42,017 bases of DNA from an uncultured Prevotellaceae bacterium (GTDB lineage Bacteria > Bacteroidota > Bacteroidia > Bacteroidales > Muribaculaceae): assembly GCA_937916085.1 (NCBI GenBank), contig CALGGO010000078.1:1-42017 (forward strand). Direction: 5' to 3'. The notes below the pieces were generated by a model. It saw nothing but the letters and a program-made list of their open reading frames with translations. It was not told where the DNA came from and did no database searches. Below, one piece after another: positions 7,986 to 16,875 of the stretch. Position 1 is the stretch's first letter. Every line of letters begins with the position of its first letter. The position numbers were made by a program, and so were the translations under genes.

Positions 7986-10160
7986 TTAGTTTCCCATCTC
8001 GCTGAGGAACTTGATGCGCACCAGGCGTATTTCTTCCTCGGTGTATTCATCTCCTAACTCTTCGATGGCCACCGACAGGCGATCGCTGTCACTCTCCTTG
8101 AAATACTCGAATATATCTTCCATGTGCTCTTCGTCCATTTCCTCGAGGATGCAGTAATCGATGTTTATTCTTGTCCCTGAATAGACGATAGCCTCTATCT
8201 CGTCGAGCATTTTGTCAAACTCCAGCCCTCTCGACTGGGCTAGGTCGCGGAGTGGCACTTTGCGATCAATACTCTGAATCAACGAGATTTTCAGCTTGCT
8301 CTTGTTGGCGACAGTCCTCACACGCATGTCCTCGGGGCGAATTATCTCATTCTCCTCGACATGGCGTTTGATGATTTCGAGGAACTCGGCACCATAGCGC
8401 TTTGCCTTGCCGGCGCCCACGCCTGGAATGTTTTGCAGCTCCTCCATTGTAATGGGGTAAGTGGTAGCCATCGCCTCAAGTGACGGGTCTTGGAAAATCA
8501 CGTAAGGAGGAAGCTGGAGTTTTGACGCAGTCTTCTTGCGCAGACTCTTGAGGATACTGAACAGCTCGCTGTCGATGGCACTCGTGCCACCCCTCATTTC
8601 ACTATCCTCCACTAGCGAGAAGTCTCGGTCCTCAGCCACCATAAACGACGATGGTGTCTCTAGGAATTCTTTGCCACGTTTGGTGACTTTCAACAGACCG
8701 TAATTCTCAATATCACGGTCGATATATCCGGCAATGATACCTTGAGTGATTACAGCGTTCAAGAATCTTGGCGACTTGTCCTTTTGGCATCCAAACATGT
8801 CAACTTTATCGTGAAGATAAGACTTCACCTCATTGGTCATTTCGCCTGTCATCACATCTATCACATGGTCGGCCTTGAATTTCTCTTTCAGTTTGAGAAT
8901 AGTCTCCAGAGCGTCGCATAGCTCAACACAGGCCTCAATGCGATTGCGTGGATGCAGACAGTTGTCACAGTTGTGGCAATTGTCCTCGGGATATTCCTCG
9001 CCAAAATAGTGGAGCAACGTCTTGCGACGGCACACCGAGGTCTCGGCATAGGAGGCTGTCTCGGCAAGAAGCTGCTTGCCAATCTCCTGCTCGGCAACAG
9101 GCTTGCCTTGCATGAACTTGCGCAGCTTGTCGAGGTCTTTTTGTGCATAGAATGTGATGCACTGGCCCTCACCACCGTCACGACCGGCGCGCCCGGTCTC
9201 CTGATAATAGCCCTCAAGGCTCTTAGGGATGTCATAATGAATCACGAACCTCACATCGGGCTTGTCAATACCCATACCAAACGCTATCGTTGCCACGATA
9301 ACATCCACATCCTCAAGCAAGAAGGCATCCTGATTGGCAGAGCGAGTGGCACTGTCCATACCAGCGTGATAAGCTAGCGCCTTAATGTCGTTAACCCTTA
9401 GCGTAGTGGCAAGTTCCTCCACTTTCTTGCGGCTCAGGCAGTAGATGATACCCGACTTCCCCGACATAGTCTTAACGAACTTGATGATGTCCTTATCTAC
9501 GTCTTTGGTCTTTGGCCTTACCTCATAATATAAATTGGTGCGGTTGAATGACGACTTAAACACATTGGCATCCATGATTCCCAGGTTTTTCTGGATATCA
9601 TGCTGAACCTTGGAGGTGGCAGTCGCCGTCAAAGCGATTATTGGCCTCACTCCTATCTCATTAATGAAATGACGGATGCGGCGATACTCGGGTCGGAAGT
9701 CATGACCCCATTCCGAGATGCAATGAGCCTCGTCGATGGCGTAGAACGAAATTTTCACGATCTTGAAGAACTCAAGATTTTCTTCCTTGGTCAATGACTC
9801 GGGAGCGACATAGAGCAGCTTAGTCTTTCCGGCTAGGATATCTTCTTTCACCTGGTCGATAGCCTGCCTGTTGAGTGAGGAGTTGAGAAAATGCGCAATG
9901 CCGTCCTCATCGCTGAAGTTTCGCATCGCGTCAACCTGATTCTTCATCAGGGAAATAAGTGGAGAAATAACTATAGCAGTGCCCTCCATCAACAATGACG
10001 GCAACTGGTAGCACAATGATTTGCCACCACCTGTGGGCATGAGCACAAAAGTGTCGTGCTTATTAATAAGACTCAGCATGATTTGCTCTTGCTGACCCTT
10101 AAATGTGTCAAAACCAAAATATTTCTTCAGTGTTGCCACCAACTGCTCTCTATCTGCCAT
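7986..10160 (-). CDS. recQ: ATP-dependent DNA helicase RecQ
   Basis: A 724-residue RecQ with the full domain set. It shows motif 0 (FKGQQEQI, 20-27), Walker A MPTGGGKS (41-48), the DEAH box AIDEAHCISEWGHDFRPEYR (141-160), a helicase C-lobe with QETGRAGRDG, the RecQ zinc motif (CRRKTLLHYFGEEYPEDNCH plus NCDNC), a winged helix, and an HRDC domain with IPGVGAGKAKRYGAEFL. Family knowledge: a 3'-5' helicase in recombination and replication-fork repair. A C-terminal acidic tail (EEMDEEHMEDIFEYFKESD) follows the HRDC domain. It lies 77 bases after clpX and has its own -7 box, so it may be transcribed separately. Coverage of all motifs makes the call secure. Confidence 0.97.
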   Translation of the reverse strand: MADREQLVATLKKYFGFDTFKGQQEQIMLSLINKHDTFVLMPTGGGKSLCYQLPSLLMEGTAIVISPLISLMKNQVDAMRNFSDEDGIAHFLNSSLNRQAIDQVKEDILAGKTKLLYVAPESLTKEENLEFFKIVKISFYAIDEAHCISEWGHDFRPEYRRIRHFINEIGVRPIIALTATATSKVQHDIQKNLGIMDANVFKSSFNRTNLYYEVRPKTKDVDKDIIKFVKTMSGKSGIIYCLSRKKVEELATTLRVNDIKALAYHAGMDSATRSANQDAFLLEDVDVIVATIAFGMGIDKPDVRFVIHYDIPKSLEGYYQETGRAGRDGGEGQCITFYAQKDLDKLRKFMQGKPVAEQEIGKQLLAETASYAETSVCRRKTLLHYFGEEYPEDNCHNCDNCLHPRNRIEACVELCDALETILKLKEKFKADHVIDVMTGEMTNEVKSYLHDKVDMFGCQKDKSPRFLNAVITQGIIAGYIDRDIENYGLLKVTKRGKEFLETPSSFMVAEDRDFSLVEDSEMRGGTSAIDSELFSILKSLRKKTASKLQLPPYVIFQDPSLEAMATTYPITMEELQNIPGVGAGKAKRYGAEFLEIIKRHVEENEIIRPEDMRVRTVANKSKLKISLIQSIDRKVPLRDLAQSRGLEFDKMLDEIEAIVYSGTRINIDYCILEEMDEEHMEDIFEYFKESDSDRLSVAIEELGDEYTEEEIRLVRIKFLSEMGN

Positions 10161-10189
10161 AGTCTTAAGGTTTTTTGTTGTTTACGTCA

Positions 10190-10197
10190 CAAATATA
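10190..10197 (-). promoter_or_regulatory. Probable -7 box of recQ
   Basis: On the minus strand TATATTTG (10197-10190) matches TAnnTTTG about 30 bases before the recQ ATG. The expected -33 position holds only a 3-of-4 match (TTCG). Confidence 0.5.
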
Positions 10198-10237
10198 AAG
10201 AAAATATTTCAATCAGCGAAAATAAATCAGAGAATTT

Positions 10238-11473
10238 TTACATCGAAGATGCAATTAATGCAAAGTTTGACTTGTCGAGCTGCTCGCGGGCAAAATCTAA
10301 GGTGAGTTCAAACTTCTTCTTTTTAGATGACGGATAGCTATACATCACGTCCATCATGATGGTCTCGAAGATAGAGCGCAACCCTCGCGCGCCAAGCTTG
10401 TATTCTATAGCCTTATCAACGACAAAATCAAGGGCGTCGTCGGTGACGCTGAACTGGATGCCGTCCATCAGCATCAACTTCTCATATTGCTTGACGATGG
10501 CATTCTTTGGCTCCACCAAGATGCGTCGCAAGGCATCACGGTCGAGAGGCTCAAGATTGGTGACCACAGGAAGACGGCCTATAATCTCGGGTATCAAGCC
10601 GTAGGAGCGCAGGTCTTGAGGGGCTACATAATGCAGCAGCTTGTCCTGATCGGCCTTGCTCACATGATTGCCGGCACCATAACCCACCACGTGGGTGTTG
10701 AGGCGCAAAGCAATTTTGCGCTCAATGCCCTCAAATGCTCCGCCGCAAATGAAGAGTATGTTCTTGGTGTCAACGGGTATCATCTTCTGCTCGGGATGCT
10801 TGCGGCCGCCTTGGGGTGGAACATTGACTACCGACCCTTCAAGCAGCTTGAGCAGACCCTGCTGCACTCCCTCTCCACTCACATCGCGGGTGATGGACGG
10901 GTTGTCGCTCTTGCGGGCAATCTTGTCAATCTCATCGATGAAGACGATGCCGCGCTCAGCCTCTTTCACGTTATAGTCGCAAGCCGCCAAGAGCCTAACC
11001 AGCAGACTCTCGATGTCCTCTCCCACATAGCCAGCCTCGGTGAGCACTGTGGCGTCAACAATAGCGAAAGGAACCTTGAGAAGCTTGGCAATGGTCTTGG
11101 CGAGCAAGGTCTTGCCAGTACCAGTGGGACCAACGATGATGATGTTTGACTTCTCGATATCAATGTCATCTTTGCTCTGCGCCAAGCGTTTATAGTGATT
11201 ATAGACCGCCACCGAGAGATACTTCTTGGCACTCTCCTGCCCTATCACATATTCGTCGAGATACTCCTTTATCTCTTTGGGCTTGGGAAGTTCACTCATC
11301 TTGATGTCGCTCAACATCCTCTCGCCCGACGAACCCAAATACTCTTTTACCAGTTCGCTGGCTCTCTCGGCACACTCGTTACAGATGCAACCGTTCATGC
11401 CAGGGATGAGAAGATCGACCTCATTCTGACCGCGACCGCAAAAATCACATCTCAAATCTTGTCTTTTTGCCAT
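10238..11473 (-). CDS. clpX: ATP-dependent Clp protease ATP-binding subunit ClpX
   Basis: A 411-residue ClpX. The N-terminal zinc-binding domain uses C9, C12, C31 and C34. The AAA+ module has Walker A GPTGTGKT (115-122), Walker B with FIDEIDKI, the substrate pore loop in the EAGYVGEDIESL region, and the sensor and C-terminal domain with LGARGLRSIFE. Family knowledge: ClpX is a hexameric unfoldase feeding tagged or regulatory proteins to ClpP. It lies 25 bases downstream of clpP and is surely co-transcribed with it. Length and motifs are normal. Confidence 0.98.
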   Translation of the reverse strand: MAKRQDLRCDFCGRGQNEVDLLIPGMNGCICNECAERASELVKEYLGSSGERMLSDIKMSELPKPKEIKEYLDEYVIGQESAKKYLSVAVYNHYKRLAQSKDDIDIEKSNIIIVGPTGTGKTLLAKTIAKLLKVPFAIVDATVLTEAGYVGEDIESLLVRLLAACDYNVKEAERGIVFIDEIDKIARKSDNPSITRDVSGEGVQQGLLKLLEGSVVNVPPQGGRKHPEQKMIPVDTKNILFICGGAFEGIERKIALRLNTHVVGYGAGNHVSKADQDKLLHYVAPQDLRSYGLIPEIIGRLPVVTNLEPLDRDALRRILVEPKNAIVKQYEKLMLMDGIQFSVTDDALDFVVDKAIEYKLGARGLRSIFETIMMDVMYSYPSSKKKKFELTLDFAREQLDKSNFALIASSM

Positions 11474-11498
11474 AAGTTTGACAGTTCATAGTTTAGAG

Positions 11499-12173
11499 TT
11501 ATTTCGCCTTCTCAAGCACTTTGTCAATCATGCCATAGTCAAGAGCTTCCTGCGAGGTCATCCAGTAGTCACGGTCGCTGTCGGCATACACCTTGTCGTA
11601 GGGCTGGCCCGAATGAGTAGAGATGATGTTGTAAAGCTCCTCCTTGAGTTTCTGAATCTCACGGGCTGTAATCTCGATATCGGACGCCTGACCTTGGATG
11701 CCGCCCATGGGCTGATGAATCATCACGCGGCTGTGCTTGAGGGCATAGCGCTTGCCTTTCTCGCCGGCAACGAGCAGAATTGCTGCCATCGAAGCAGCCA
11801 TGCCAGTGCAGATGGTAGTCACATCACTCTGGATATATTGCATGGTGTCGTAGATTCCCAGACCGGCATACACCGAGCCGCCAGGAGAATTGATGTAAAT
11901 TGACACGTCCTTGCCGGGGTCGGCGCTGTCGAGATAGAGAAGCTGTGCCTGGATCACGTTGGCGGTATAGTCGTCAATCTGAGTGCCCAGGAAGATGATG
12001 CGGTCCATCATCAAGCGAGAGAACACATCCATCTGCGCAACATTCAACTTGCGCTCCTCGATGATAGTAGGTGAGATATAACTGCTTTCAATAGTTGATT
12101 GAGCATACTGGTCAAGTGCCAAACCATTCATTCCCAAATGGTTTACTGCAAAATTTCTGAAGTCGTTTTTCAT
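11499..12173 (-). CDS. clpP: ATP-dependent Clp protease proteolytic subunit ClpP
   Basis: A 224-residue ClpP from the ATG at 12173. A longer in-frame reading to 12215 runs across the promoter and is rejected. The catalytic serine is S128 in GMAASMAA, the histidine is H153 in SRVMIHQPMGG, and an aspartate lies in the DRDYWMTSQEA segment. NSPGGSVYAGLGIYD forms the conserved substrate-channel part. Family knowledge: it forms the 14-subunit chamber used by ClpX. Order tig, clpP, clpX matches the classic cluster, although tig has its own terminator here. Confidence 0.98.
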   Translation of the reverse strand: MKNDFRNFAVNHLGMNGLALDQYAQSTIESSYISPTIIEERKLNVAQMDVFSRLMMDRIIFLGTQIDDYTANVIQAQLLYLDSADPGKDVSIYINSPGGSVYAGLGIYDTMQYIQSDVTTICTGMAASMAAILLVAGEKGKRYALKHSRVMIHQPMGGIQGQASDIEITAREIQKLKEELYNIISTHSGQPYDKVYADSDRDYWMTSQEALDYGMIDKVLEKAK

Positions 12174-12203
12174 TTTTCTATATTGTTTTAGTGATTTTAT
12201 TTT

Positions 12204-12235
12204 CAAAGATAGCAAAATTTTCTCATTTACACAAA
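12204..12235 (-). promoter_or_regulatory. clpP-clpX promoter (-33/-7)
   Basis: Minus strand TTTG (12235-12232), a 20-base spacer and TATCTTTG (12211-12204) match the Bacteroidetes consensus exactly. The predicted 5' leader before the clpP ATG is about 25 bases. Confidence 0.85.
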
Positions 12236-12284
12236 TTTTGTCCCTTTTTTAAACGATATTTCACAAAATTAGTGCAAGTTGAGA

Positions 12285-12311
12285 GCAAAGTCAAGCTTGC
12301 TTGGACTTTGC
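12285..12311. other. Strong hairpin between tig terminator and clpP promoter
   Basis: GCAAAGTC (12285-12292) is the exact complement of GACTTTGC (12304-12311); the loop contains a further AAGC/GCTT pair. It has no T run, so it is not a standard terminator. Confidence 0.5.
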
Positions 12312-12333
12312 CGAGACGCAGCCTAATCTATCT

Positions 12334-12368
12334 AAAAAAAGTGTGGCAACTAAATCAAGCCGCCACAC
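12334..12368 (-). terminator. Intrinsic terminator after tig
   Basis: On the minus strand GTGTGGC (12368-12362) pairs with GCCACAC (12347-12341), followed by seven T (12340-12334). It lies 27 bases past the trigger-factor stop. Confidence 0.88.
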
Positions 12369-12394
12369 ATGTTATCTCTAAGATGTGTATCACA

Positions 12395-13747
12395 TTATTT
12401 CTCCTCGTAGAGTTTGTTGAATTCTTCTACCGAGACGCTCTTTTCGGTGAGCGACACGCTATCGTGGATAGTGGCAAACACCTTGTCCTCAAAGGCACGG
12501 CGCGAAATCTCGCGGGCGTAGTCCTTGTTTTCCATCAACTCGCCGGCATAGCGGTCGAGAGTCTCGTCGGGGACGTTGCCAATGCCATATTGCGCAAACT
12601 GCTGCGAAGCAAAGATGCGAGCGAGGCGCATCTGGTCCTCTTTCTCGATTTTCACGTCGTAGGCCTTAGCGATCTTCTCCTTGATGAGTTGCCAAACTAT
12701 CTCCTCACGTGTGCGGGGATATTCTTCCTCAATCTTAGCGGCGTCGGCTTCTTTGTTGGTCGAGAGCAGATAACGCTTCAGGAAGTCGTCGGGGAGCTCC
12801 AGGTCGCCAACTTTCTTCTTAAGCACAGTCTCGGCATCGATAGTGAAACGGTAGTTGCTGTCGCTCTTCAACTGACCGGCGAGCATCTCCTTAATCTTTG
12901 CCAGATATTCTTCCTCACTCTTGGCGACATCCTTGCCAAGCACCATGTCATAGAGCTCTTGGCCCATCTCGGCGTCCTTGTTCACTAGAATCTCGTCAAC
13001 CTTGAAAGTGAAGTCGCTCTTCACGTCAGCTTTATCCTTATCAACTGCGAGCATCGACGCAAGCTCGGTGATATTGCCTCCAGCACCCTTATAAGGATTA
13101 ATTGTCACCTCGTCGGCAACTTTCAAGCCAATGAGCTTAGCTTTCTCGTCTTCGTCTTTCTGATATTTTGGAGAGATGATAGTTCTCTCTACCTTAATAC
13201 CATCCTCCTTAGCGGTGCCGTCCTCGTTAAGCTCAGTGAGCGAGCCGCGAAGCAAGGCATCCTCGGTAGAAACCTCTCCAGGCACCTGGGTGCCAAAACG
13301 TTTTTTGTAGGCCTCATTCTGCTTGTCAATCATCTCCTGGCTGACCTCAATGGTGTAATAAGGGATTTTCACGCGCTTGTCGAGCTTTATCTCAAACTCT
13401 GGGGCGAAGCCGAGGTCAAACTTGAAATCAAAGTTCTTCTCGCCTACCAAATCTACCTTAGTGTCTTTTGAAAGCATGGGTTCGCCAAGCAAGTCAAGGT
13501 TATTCTCACGAATGTATTTAGTCAGCTCGCGGCTAACAACCTCATCTACCACCTCGGCTGTCACTTGTCCGCCATATTGCTTCTTGAGCAATGCCGCTGG
13601 CACATGACCTGGACGGAAGCCCTTGAGAGGACGCACGCGATTCAAATGTGACAATTGCTTCTTAACTTCGGCTTGATAATCTTCTTCAACCAACGATATC
13701 GTGAGCACACCTGTCACGTTACCGGTTTTGTCTAATGTTACGTTCAT
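12395..13747 (-). CDS. tig: Trigger factor, ribosome-associated chaperone
   Basis: A 450-residue trigger factor. The N-terminal ribosome-binding domain has the signature loop as GFRPGHVPAALLKKQYG (58-74); most bacteria have Lys where His stands in GFRxGxxP. A shortened PPIase-like middle part and a helical C-terminal chaperone domain (QLIKEKIAKAYDVKIEKED region) follow. Family knowledge: it binds nascent chains at the ribosome exit tunnel, upstream of DnaK. A complete promoter and a strong terminator flank the gene, so it is a single unit beside clpPX. Confidence 0.93.
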   Translation of the reverse strand: MNVTLDKTGNVTGVLTISLVEEDYQAEVKKQLSHLNRVRPLKGFRPGHVPAALLKKQYGGQVTAEVVDEVVSRELTKYIRENNLDLLGEPMLSKDTKVDLVGEKNFDFKFDLGFAPEFEIKLDKRVKIPYYTIEVSQEMIDKQNEAYKKRFGTQVPGEVSTEDALLRGSLTELNEDGTAKEDGIKVERTIISPKYQKDEDEKAKLIGLKVADEVTINPYKGAGGNITELASMLAVDKDKADVKSDFTFKVDEILVNKDAEMGQELYDMVLGKDVAKSEEEYLAKIKEMLAGQLKSDSNYRFTIDAETVLKKKVGDLELPDDFLKRYLLSTNKEADAAKIEEEYPRTREEIVWQLIKEKIAKAYDVKIEKEDQMRLARIFASQQFAQYGIGNVPDETLDRYAGELMENKDYAREISRRAFEDKVFATIHDSVSLTEKSVSVEEFNKLYEEK

Positions 13748-13805
13748 TTCTTTCTTTATAAGTATTTTATTGCAATAAATTCTCTAGTTGCTTTTTTTGA
13801 GCGTG

Positions 13806-13836
13806 CAAAATTACTGCAAATCCGTTGAAATACAAA
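13806..13836 (-). promoter_or_regulatory. tig promoter (-33/-7)
   Basis: Minus strand TTTG (13836-13833), 19 bases, TAATTTTG (13813-13806). Both boxes match the consensus; the leader to the ATG is about 55 bases. Confidence 0.82.
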
Positions 13837-13889
13837 ATGAAATGCGAAGTTTTTCATTTTTATTTCCTATTTGCCAGTAAAACAAGAGC

Positions 13890-13915
13890 CCCATGGCATC
13901 ATAAGGTGTCATGGG
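13890..13915 (-). terminator. Probable dnaK terminator
   Basis: CCCATG (13890-13895) and CATGGG (13910-13915) form a stem just past the dnaK stop. On the minus strand it is followed by GCTCTTGTTTTA, a weak T tract. Confidence 0.6.
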
Positions 13916-13937
13916 ACCCATTATTTGTCAGAGTGTA

Positions 13938-15896
13938 TTACACTTCCTCGTAAGGAATATCTTGTGCGCCGTCGCCGCCTTGATTGTTGCCGCCTTGTGG
14001 GCCTGCTCCTGGATTTCCTCCACCAAAGCCTGCTGCGCCTGGGTCAAAACCAGCACCGGGGTTGAAGCCCGCACCTGGACCGCCTTGCGCGCCACCAGCT
14101 TGGTTGTACATCTGCTGCGATGCCTCGTGGAAGATTGCCTCAAGCTCCTTCATTGCCACATCGATAGCGTCAATGTCCTGGTTCTTGTGAGCTTCTTTGA
14201 GTTTGCCGAGGGCAGTCTCAATCTGGCTCTTCTTGTCGGCAGGCAACTTGTCGCCTAGGTCTTTAAGGCTCTTCTCGGTCTGGAATATCATCGCGTCGGC
14301 TTGATTAATCTTGTCGATGCGCTCTTTCTCCTTGGCGTCGGCAGCGGCATTGGCGCTTGCCTCGTCCTTCATGCGCTGGATTTCGGCGTCACTCAAACCG
14401 CTCGAAGCCTCAATGCGGATGCTCTGCTCCTTGCCGGTAGCCTTATCCTTGGCGCTCACGTTCATGATTCCATTGGCATCAACCTCAAAGGTCACCTCAA
14501 TCTGAGGAATGCCACGTGGCGCAGGAGCTATGCCGTCGAGGTGGAACATACCCAAAGTTTTGCAGTCGCGTGCCATGGGGCGTTCGCCTTGCAGCACATG
14601 GATCTCCACGCTAGGCTGGTTGTCGGCAGCGGTAGAGAACACCTGACTCTTACGTGTTGGAATGGTGGTGTTGGCGTCGATAAGCTTGGTCATCACGCCG
14701 CCCAGGGTCTCGATACCCACGCTCAGGGGCACTACGTCGAGCAGCAGCACGTCTTTCACGTCACCGCTAAGCACGCCACCCTGGATAGCGGCGCCCACGG
14801 CAACTACCTCGTCGGGGTTCACGCCCTTAGAGGGTGCCTTGCCGAAGAAGCGCTCCACAATCTGCTGGATGGCAGGAATACGGGTAGAGCCGCCCACGAG
14901 AATCACCTCGTTGATGTCGCTGGGACTCATATTAGCGTCACGCAACGCCTGCTCGCAGGGCTTGATGGTGCTCTGGATAAGGTCGTCGCACAGCTGCTCA
15001 AACTTAGCGCGGCTCAGGGTCTTAACCAAGTGCTTGGGAATGCCGTTCACTGGCATGATGTAAGGCAGGTTGATCTCGGTGCTCATCGAGCTAGAAAGCT
15101 CAATCTTTGCCTTCTCGGCTGCCTCTTTCAAGCGCTGCAATGCCATCGGGTCTTTGCGAAGGTCGATGCCCTCGTCGCTAAGGAACTCCTCGGCAAGCCA
15201 GTTGATGATGCGCTGGTCGAAGTCGTCACCGCCCAGGTGAGTGTCACCGTTGGTCGATTTCACCTCAAACACGCCGTCGCCCAATTCAAGGATAGAGATA
15301 TCAAATGTGCCGCCACCAAGGTCAAACACTGCGATGCGCTTGTCGTTCTGGTCTTTGTCGAGACCGTAGGCGAGAGCAGCAGCGGTGGGTTCGTTCACGA
15401 TGCGCTGCACCTTTAAACCGGCAATCTCGCCAGCCTCTTTGGTGGCCTTGCGCTGAGAGTCGTTGAAGTAGGCAGGAACGGTAATCACAGCATCGGTAAC
15501 TGTAGTTCCAAGGTAGTCTTCGGCGGTTTTCTTCATCTTTTGGAGAATCATTGCCGAAATCTCTTGTGGTGTGTATTGACGGCCGTCAATCTCCACGCGG
15601 GGCTGGTTGCTGCCGTTGTTCACCACTTTGTAAGGTACTCGCTCAATCTCTTTCTGAGTCTGGTCATAGGTCTCGCCCATGAAACGCTTGATAGAATAGA
15701 CTGTGCGGGTGGGGTTGGTGATTGCCTGACGCTTGGCAGGGTCACCTACTTTACGTTCGCCGCCGTCAACAAAAGCCACCACGCTAGGGGTGGTGTTACG
15801 GCCTTCACTGTTAGGGATTACAACCGGGTTCTTGCCTTCAAGAACCGATACACAAGAGTTGGTTGTTCCCAAATCAATACCAATAATTTTTCCCAT
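13938..15896 (-). CDS. dnaK: Molecular chaperone DnaK (Hsp70)
   Basis: A 652-residue Hsp70. It begins MGKIIGIDLGTTNSCVSVLE, with phosphate loops DLGGGTFDISILE and VGGSTRIPAIQ in the ATPase domain. The interdomain linker is DVLLLDVVPLS, and the substrate domain includes VFSTAADNQPSVEIHVLQGE. The lid ends in a glycine-rich disordered tail and finishes with IPYEEV, close to the usual EEVxD-type end. Family knowledge: ATP-driven folding and refolding with DnaJ and GrpE, neither of which is in the window. It has its own promoter about 135 bases upstream and stands as a single gene. Confidence 0.99.
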   Translation of the reverse strand: MGKIIGIDLGTTNSCVSVLEGKNPVVIPNSEGRNTTPSVVAFVDGGERKVGDPAKRQAITNPTRTVYSIKRFMGETYDQTQKEIERVPYKVVNNGSNQPRVEIDGRQYTPQEISAMILQKMKKTAEDYLGTTVTDAVITVPAYFNDSQRKATKEAGEIAGLKVQRIVNEPTAAALAYGLDKDQNDKRIAVFDLGGGTFDISILELGDGVFEVKSTNGDTHLGGDDFDQRIINWLAEEFLSDEGIDLRKDPMALQRLKEAAEKAKIELSSSMSTEINLPYIMPVNGIPKHLVKTLSRAKFEQLCDDLIQSTIKPCEQALRDANMSPSDINEVILVGGSTRIPAIQQIVERFFGKAPSKGVNPDEVVAVGAAIQGGVLSGDVKDVLLLDVVPLSVGIETLGGVMTKLIDANTTIPTRKSQVFSTAADNQPSVEIHVLQGERPMARDCKTLGMFHLDGIAPAPRGIPQIEVTFEVDANGIMNVSAKDKATGKEQSIRIEASSGLSDAEIQRMKDEASANAAADAKEKERIDKINQADAMIFQTEKSLKDLGDKLPADKKSQIETALGKLKEAHKNQDIDAIDVAMKELEAIFHEASQQMYNQAGGAQGGPGAGFNPGAGFDPGAAGFGGGNPGAGPQGGNNQGGDGAQDIPYEEV

Positions 15897-16031
15897 AATT
15901 GTATCTGTTTTTTGTTATTAATTTCTGTTTCTTTTTTATCAAACAATTAAAAACAATTTATAGTTGGTTGTTTATATTGAATTGTTTGCAATTGTTCGTA
16001 ATTGTATGACTTCATTTAACAAATTCCGTGC

Positions 16032-16064
16032 CAAACTTATTACTGCCACATCTGGGAAAACAAA
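16032..16064 (-). promoter_or_regulatory. dnaK promoter (-33/-7)
   Basis: Minus strand TTTG (16064-16061), 21 bases, TAAGTTTG (16039-16032). The predicted leader to the dnaK ATG is about 130 bases and includes the A/T-rich 20-mer. Confidence 0.75.
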
Positions 16065-16179
16065 ACGCAAACAAGTGACAAAATCTGCCACCATGTCACG
16101 TTTTCATTCAATTAATTTATTCGTCTCATTTTTCACAAAGATTATACATTCTCTACACCTTATATAAATAAAAAATTTG

Positions 16180-16187
16180 TACCTTTG
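16180..16187 (+). promoter_or_regulatory. -7 box of the mce/methylmalonyl-CoA decarboxylase operon
   Basis: TACCTTTG matches TAnnTTTG. No TTTG is seen 19-21 bases upstream. The leader to the mce ATG would be about 55 bases. Confidence 0.6.
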
Positions 16188-16248
16188 CACGTCTTTTTAC
16201 GAAATCATTAATTAACTTATAATATAAACTTCTTATCAACAATTATTT

Positions 16249-16668
16249 ATGGACATTTCACACATCGAACACGTTGGTATAGCAGTCACCAGCCTTGACG
16301 AGGCTATACCTTTCTATGAGAAATTTCTCGGTTTCAAATGCTTCGCTATCGAAGAGGTAGAGGACCAGCACGTGCGCACCGCTTTCTTCAAGGTGGGTCA
16401 AACCAAGATTGAGCTTCTTGAGGCTACCAGCCCCGACAGCGCTATCGCCAAGTTCATCGAGAAGAATGGTGGTCGTGGCGGCATCCAGCACATCGCATTC
16501 TGCGTGCAGGACGGCGTTGCCAACGCACTCCAGGAGATTCAGGACAAGGACGGCCGCGTTCTCGACAAGGCTCCCCGCAAGGGTGCTGAGGGCTTGAACA
16601 TCGCTTTCGTTCACCCCAAGACTTCGGCTGGTGCTCTCGTTGAGCTTTGCGAAGATCCAAATAAATAA
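16249..16668 (+). CDS. mce: Methylmalonyl-CoA epimerase
   Basis: A 139-residue glyoxalase-fold protein. It begins MDISHIEHVGIAVTSLDEAI, with the first metal-binding His in IEHVGIAV, Glu in KIELLEATSPDSAIAKF, a second His in GGIQHIAFCV and the final Glu in GALVELCE. Family knowledge: it interconverts (2R)- and (2S)-methylmalonyl-CoA, linking the B12-dependent mutase to the decarboxylase. It is first in a plus-strand set; mmdA follows after 207 bases. That gap contains AACAAC (16730-16735) and GTTGTT (16747-16752) arms of a weak hairpin, which could set relative expression. Confidence 0.95.
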   Translation: MDISHIEHVGIAVTSLDEAIPFYEKFLGFKCFAIEEVEDQHVRTAFFKVGQTKIELLEATSPDSAIAKFIEKNGGRGGIQHIAFCVQDGVANALQEIQDKDGRVLDKAPRKGAEGLNIAFVHPKTSAGALVELCEDPNK

Positions 16669-16875
16669 GTGTCAAGCTCTAATGTTATACCGTTATATAA
16701 AACAACAATCACAACTGAATAACAACCAAAACAACAAAATAATTATGTTGTTAATGTTGTTAGCCAGTTTGTTAAAGTTGTTTGATATAACGCCCGAATG
16801 TGAAAATCAAAACCACAAAATTTTCACTGAGAATTGTTTGACAAAAAACGAAATAACTAATACAATTCAAATAAA

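Larger units (their letters stand above)
15897..16248. other. Divergent dnaK / mce promoter region
   Basis: A 352-base spacer between divergent genes. It holds the dnaK promoter (16032-16064), the 20-mer shared with the mutL leader (15939-15958), repeated AATTGTT motifs (about 15975-16005) and the mce -7 box (16180-16187). I see no gene in it. Confidence 0.7.

Noticed and set aside
14301..15416. 371-codon plus-strand frame opposite dnaK
   Set aside because: Antisense to DnaK, whose motifs are unambiguous; a typical shadow of biased codon use.
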